A stretch of 64,000 nucleotides of DNA from Mycobacterium haemophilum DSM 44634. Its GTDB lineage: Bacteria > Actinomycetota > Actinomycetes > Mycobacteriales > Mycobacteriaceae. The DNA lies in contig NZ_CP011883.2 of assembly GCF_000340435.2 (NCBI RefSeq), positions 186,001-250,000 of the forward strand, in the 5' to 3' direction. This document shows, piece after piece, positions 60,613-64,000 of this stretch. The notes beneath the pieces are model-generated. The model was not told the DNA's origin. It did no database searches and was given only the letters and a program-made list of their open reading frames with translations. The translations under genes were made by a program, and so were the position numbers. Each line of letters begins with the position of its first letter. Positions within the stretch are counted from its first letter, which is position 1.

Positions 60613-61848
60613 ATGACTACCGCCGCCGCCACTGCTGCCATACGACCCTGGACGCCACGGATCGCCGCGCAGCTTGCAGTGCTGGCCGCCGCGGCCTTCA
60701 TCTATGTCACCGCGGAAATTTTGCCTGTGGGCGCGATATCGGTGATCGCGCGGAACCTCAACGTCAGCTTGGTCCTAGTTGGCACCCTATTGTCCTGGTA
60801 TGCGCTGGTAGCTGCTCTGACGACCGTTCCGTTGGTGCGCTGGACGGCGCACCTGCCACGCCGGCAGGCACTGATGCTCAGCCTGGTGTGCCTGACCGTC
60901 TCACAACTGATCTCTGCGCTGGCGCCCAACTTCGCGGTATTGGCCGCTGGACGGGTGCTCTGCGCGGTTACCCACGGCCTACTCTGGTCGGTGATCGCCC
61001 CAATCGCGACCCGGTTGGTGCCGCCCAGCCACGCCGGACGTGCCACGACGTCGATCTACGTCGGAACCAGCCTGGCGCTGGTAGTAGGCAGCCCGCTCAC
61101 GGCGGCCATGAGCCTGATGTGGGGCTGGCGGTTAGCGGTGGTGTGCATCACGGTTGCGGCGGCCATCGTCACGCTGGCCGCGCGCATCGTTTTGCCTGAG
61201 ATGGTGCTCACGGCGGATCAGCTTGAGCGCGTCGGCCCCCGGGCACGCCATCACCGCAATCGGCGGTTGATCACGGTGAGCCTGCTCACCATGGTCGCTG
61301 TCACCGGCCATTTCGTTTCTTACACCTTCATCGTGATGATCATCCGCAACGTCGTCGGTGTGCGTGGGCCGAATCTTGCCTGGTTGCTGGCCGCGTACGG
61401 GGTCGCGGGCTTACTGGCCGTGCCCCTGGTGGCGCGGCCGCTGGACCACCGGCCCAGGGGCGCCGTCATCTTGTGTCTGGCCGGCCTGACAACCGCGTTC
61501 GTCGTGTTGACCGCACTGGCGTTTGGCGGCCACTGCTCGGCAGCGACGGCCCTGTTCGGAACGGCGGCGATTGCGCTCTGGGGCGCTATGGCCACCGCCG
61601 TTTCGCCGATGCTGCAGTCCGCGGCGATGCGCAATGGCGCCGACGACCCCGACGGTGCGTCAGGGCTGTACGTGACGGCGTTTCAAGTGGGGATCATGAC
61701 CGGCTCGCTGGCGGGTGGGTTGTTATACGAGCGCAGCGTGACGATGATGCTGATAGTCTCGGCGGCCCTGCTGGGCTTCGCCTTAGTCGGTATGGCGGCT
61801 AATCGGCAGCTGCTGGACGTTCCGGTGATTACGTCACACGACGACTAA
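60613..61848 (+). CDS. MFS exporter (Rv0191-like)
   Basis: A 411-residue major facilitator protein with about 12 helices, DHA1 drug-exporter type. The first helix AVLAAAAFIYVTAEILPVGA contains the TxExLP pattern of AraJ/CmlR-type exporters; WYALVAALTTVPLVRWTAHL PRRQALML is the loop 2-3 region, and GLYVTAFQVGIMTGSLAGGL lies near the C-terminus. M. tuberculosis Rv0191 has been linked to chloramphenicol efflux (from memory). It is 87 bases downstream of the ricR-like gene and may share its transcript. Confidence 0.88.
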   Translation: MTTAAATAAIRPWTPRIAAQLAVLAAAAFIYVTAEILPVGAISVIARNLNVSLVLVGTLLSWYALVAALTTVPLVRWTAHLPRRQALMLSLVCLTVSQLISALAPNFAVLAAGRVLCAVTHGLLWSVIAPIATRLVPPSHAGRATTSIYVGTSLALVVGSPLTAAMSLMWGWRLAVVCITVAAAIVTLAARIVLPEMVLTADQLERVGPRARHHRNRRLITVSLLTMVAVTGHFVSYTFIVMIIRNVVGVRGPNLAWLLAAYGVAGLLAVPLVARPLDHRPRGAVILCLAGLTTAFVVLTALAFGGHCSAATALFGTAAIALWGAMATAVSPMLQSAAMRNGADDPDGASGLYVTAFQVGIMTGSLAGGLLYERSVTMMLIVSAALLGFALVGMAANRQLLDVPVITSHDD

Positions 61849-61965
61849 CGTCGCAGTTCAGCGACGTGAATTGAGCCGTCAATCGGCTTTTCCGGGGTCG
61901 CCAAACAGGTAGCTGGCCGGCGTGCTATGCCACACTGGCAGAAGCATGTGACTGGAGGGATGCAT

Positions 61966-62961
61966 ATGTCGCGCTGGACCAGAGGCAGGACGCGGGGAAG
62001 CCTGCTCGCCCCCCGGAACATAGCCGGGCTGGTCTCGGTGTCGGTGCTGATGCTGGTGCTCAGCACCGGCATTGCCGTGGCAGACCCGGACCCGTCCGCC
62101 GGCGACCCAGGCGCGGCCGCGGCGCCCCCTGGCCCGCCGGCGCCACCTCCCTTGCCGGACTGGTTGGCGCCACCGCCGCCCCCGGACCCGCTGGGCCTGT
62201 CGGTGGCACTTGGTCCGGTGGCTGGGCAGGATCCGACACCGTTTATCGGCGTGCCGCCATTCCGGCCGCCGACGTTCAACCCCATCAACGGTGCAATGGT
62301 CGGTGTGGCCAAGCCGATCATCATCAACTTCCCGGGGCCGGTCGATGACGCGGGAATGACCGAAAGAGCCATCCACATTTCGTCGGTTCCGCCTGTGCCG
62401 GGCAAGTTCTACTGGATGAGCCCGACTCAGTTGCGCTGGCGCCCGATCAACTTCTGGCCCGCCAACACCGTGGTGAACATCGACGCGGGGGGCACCACGT
62501 CGAGCTTTCGGACCGGTGATGCGCTGGTGGCCACGGCCGACGACGCTACGCACCAGATGACGATTACGCGCAACGGGGTTGTGCAGCAAACCTTCCCCAT
62601 GTCGATGGGGATGGCGGCGGGCCACCACCAGACCCCGAACGGCACGTACTACGTGCTGGAGAGGATGCCGTCGGTGGTGATGGATTCCTCGACGTATGGG
62701 GTTCCGGTTAACTCGTCGTGGGGCTACAAGGTGACCGTCACCGACGCCGTCCGCATCGACAACAGCGGTAATTTCGTGCACAGCGCACCGTGGTCGGTCG
62801 ACGATCAGGGCAAGCGCAATGTCAGCCACGGCTGCATCAACCTCAGCCCCAGCAACGCGAGGTGGTTCTACGACAACTTCGGCAGCGGTGATCCCGTCGT
62901 CGTGAAGAATTCCGTCGGGAGTTACACACAAAACGACGGCGCTCAGGACTGGCAGATGTAA
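61966..62961 (+). CDS. L,D-transpeptidase (LdtMt4-like, Rv0192-like)
   Basis: A 331-residue exported enzyme. Signal/anchor AGLVSVSVLMLVLSTGIAVA D and a proline-rich linker precede an Ig-like domain (residues 100-180) and a YkuD catalytic domain. The active-site motif NVSHGCINLSPSNARWFYDN F contains His288 and Cys290. L,D-transpeptidases make 3-3 cross-links in mycobacterial peptidoglycan. ATG 61966 has GGAGG 8 bases upstream; ATG 61960 is closer and less likely. Confidence 0.92.
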   Translation: MSRWTRGRTRGSLLAPRNIAGLVSVSVLMLVLSTGIAVADPDPSAGDPGAAAAPPGPPAPPPLPDWLAPPPPPDPLGLSVALGPVAGQDPTPFIGVPPFRPPTFNPINGAMVGVAKPIIINFPGPVDDAGMTERAIHISSVPPVPGKFYWMSPTQLRWRPINFWPANTVVNIDAGGTTSSFRTGDALVATADDATHQMTITRNGVVQQTFPMSMGMAAGHHQTPNGTYYVLERMPSVVMDSSTYGVPVNSSWGYKVTVTDAVRIDNSGNFVHSAPWSVDDQGKRNVSHGCINLSPSNARWFYDNFGSGDPVVVKNSVGSYTQNDGAQDWQM

Positions 62962-62984
62962 CGGTCGCCCCGGGCGCCCGCCCA

Positions 62985-63042
62985 CCGAGTGTGAATCTCG
63001 CGACGGTCTCACGGCGTGTCGCGTCGTCAGATTCACACTCGG
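62985..63042. repeat. long inverted repeat after the L,D-transpeptidase gene
   Basis: CCGAGTGTGAATCT and AGATTCACACTCGG are perfect 14-bp arms around a 30-base loop with further partial pairing. It lies 24 bases after the stop, so it may be a terminator. It marks the place where H37Rv carries Rv0193c-Rv0195 (from memory). Confidence 0.6.
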
Positions 63043-63144
63043 CGAGCACTTGCCGCCAGAGTGGGCGGCTTTGTGCGTGCTGATGCGCGTGGCGCCCTGT
63101 TATGTATAGCATCATATATAGATCTGGGCCCTTAAGGAGCGGCG

Positions 63145-63732
63145 ATGCCAAGCCCACGCGAACGGATGGTCATTTCGACTGCGTTGCTGGTCAGGGAGCG
63201 CGGCGCGCACGCCACCGCGATCTCCGACATCCTCGAGCACAGTGGCGCACCGCGAGGCTCGGCGTATCACTACTTCCCAGGCGGGCGAACACAACTGCTC
63301 TGCGAGGCAGTCGATTTCGCGGGTGACCACGTCGCGGCCTTTATCGCCAAGGCCGAGGGCAGCCTCGAACTCTGGGACGCATTGATCGAGAAGTACCGCC
63401 AGCAGCTGCTTGGCAGTGACTTCCGCGCCGGCTGCCCGGTGGTGGCTGTCTCGGTCGAAGCGGGCGACGAACAAGACCGTGCGCGGATGGCTCCGGTGGT
63501 CGAACACGCGGCGGCGGTGTTCGACCGATGGTCAGACCTGATCGCGCAGCGTCTCAGCGCCGACGGCATGGCGCGCGACCGTGCCCACGAATTCGCGGTA
63601 CTGGCGACCTCGTCGCTCGAGGGCGCAATCCTGCTGGCCCGGGTGCAGCGCGATCTGAAGCCCCTGGATCTCGTTCACCGCCAACTGCATCGACTGCTCG
63701 TGGCTGAGCTTCCGGAAAGGAATCCGCAATGA
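63145..63732 (+). CDS. TetR family regulator (Rv0196-like)
   Basis: A 195-residue regulator of the LmrA/YxaF-like TetR subgroup. HTH: ISDILEHSGAPRGSAYHYF followed by PGGRTQLLCEAVDFAG. AGCPVVAVSVEAGDEQD in the ligand domain is typical of the subgroup. An AT-rich stretch at 63099-63121 upstream likely contains its promoter and operator. The next gene overlaps the stop by 4 bases, so regulator and oxidoreductase form an operon. Confidence 0.9.
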   Translation: MPSPRERMVISTALLVRERGAHATAISDILEHSGAPRGSAYHYFPGGRTQLLCEAVDFAGDHVAAFIAKAEGSLELWDALIEKYRQQLLGSDFRAGCPVVAVSVEAGDEQDRARMAPVVEHAAAVFDRWSDLIAQRLSADGMARDRAHEFAVLATSSLEGAILLARVQRDLKPLDLVHRQLHRLLVAELPERNPQ

Positions 63733-64000
63733 CTACCACCGGCTGGCAGCCCACCGCCTGCATCCTTTGCGAATGCAACTGCGGCATTGTCGTGCAGGTC
63801 GAGGGGCGCAAACTGGCGCGCATCCGCGGCGACAAGGCGCATCCGGGGTCGCAGGGTTACACCTGCAATAAGGCGTTGCGGCTAGACCACTACCAAAACA
63901 ACCGCGCTCGCCTGACCTCGCCGATGCGCCGCCGTCCTGATGGCAGTTTCGAGGAGATCGACTGGGACACTGCGATTGTCGAGATTGCCGAGGGGTTCAA
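63729..64000 (+). CDS. molybdopterin oxidoreductase, N-terminus (Rv0197-like), truncated by the window
   Basis: About 90 residues are visible. CILCECNCGIVVQVEGRKLA is the C-x2-C-x3-C part of a 4Fe-4S motif, with the fourth Cys in QGYTCNKALRLDHYQN. This is the start of a DMSO reductase-superfamily (bis-MGD) enzyme such as a formate dehydrogenase alpha-like protein. ATG 63729 overlaps the TetR stop (ATGA). The gene continues beyond the window. Confidence 0.9.
   Translation, partial: MTTTGWQPTACILCECNCGIVVQVEGRKLARIRGDKAHPGSQGYTCNKALRLDHYQNNRARLTSPMRRRPDGSFEEIDWDTAIVEIAEGF

Noticed and set aside
62985..63042. CRISPR-like or attachment repeat
   Set aside because: A single inverted repeat without direct repeats or cas genes.
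1..64000. tRNA, rRNA or insertion sequence
   Set aside because: No cloverleaf, rRNA segment or DDE transposase was seen on reading the window; a dedicated RNA search was not possible.

Overview
The window looks like chromosome from a slow-growing pathogenic Mycobacterium. It is GC-rich and carries a complete mce1 operon, PE and PPE genes, a 13E12-family gene, a PtpB-type phosphatase, a mycobacterial copper metallothionein (MymT) and a RicR/CsoR-type regulator. From memory, gene order follows M. tuberculosis H37Rv from about Rv0140 to Rv0197. The proteins are recognisably diverged from M. tuberculosis, so this is a relative and not the tuberculosis complex itself. Several genes I remember from H37Rv are absent (Rv0150c, adhE1, mce1R, Rv0187, Rv0193c-Rv0195), and decayed genes sit in some of those gaps. 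That pattern suggests a lineage undergoing reduction; M. haemophilum or a neighbour is one guess, but the species cannot be fixed from this sequence alone.

Layout. 0-8 kb: three leucine-carboxymethyltransferase-type SAM methyltransferases, a DUF427 protein, a SnoaL-like protein, a HhH-GPD glycosylase, a ClC chloride channel and a pirin-TetR pair. 8-11.4 kb: aldehyde dehydrogenase, short-chain dehydrogenase and quinone oxidoreductase. 11.7-12.8 kb: a PPE gene followed by a PE gene. 12.9-15 kb: ptbB and fadE2. 15.7-18.5 kb: the pntAa-pntAb-pntB transhydrogenase operon. 18.6-22.8 kb: a 41-residue small protein, a TetR, a PE lipase and an FAD-linked oxidase. 23.4-28.6 kb: an accessory zone with a PE gene, a duplicated PPE plus small-gene unit, a PPE remnant and pseudogenes of a thioesterase, a luciferase-like oxidoreductase and a serine hydrolase. 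28.6-44.5 kb: a thioesterase, TB18.5, fadD5 and the full mce1 operon (yrbE1A-B, mce1A-F, mam1A-D), a lipid importer whose genes mostly overlap by 4 bases. 44.5-46.5 kb: an AT-richer graveyard of type VII secretion substrates (PE-like, PPE and EsxM/EsxJ-like remnants). 46.9-57.1 kb: 13E12 protein, LprO-like protein, a membrane protein, a second pirin, sigG, monoacylglycerol lipase and a GH3 glycosidase. 57.2-64 kb: mymT, ilvD, ricR, an MFS exporter, an L,D-transpeptidase, a TetR and the start of a molybdopterin oxidoreductase.

Two themes stand out. First, mymT and the ricR-like gene each have the same perfect TACCC-N5-GGGTA palindrome upstream, which marks a copper-responsive regulon. Second, type VII secretion substrates have been duplicated and then eroded in three places (11.7-12.8, 23.9-26.3 and 45-46.5 kb). 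A roughly 200-base intergenic sequence also occurs twice in inverted orientation (18.6-18.8 and 26.8-27.0 kb). I saw no tRNA, rRNA, CRISPR array or complete insertion sequence.
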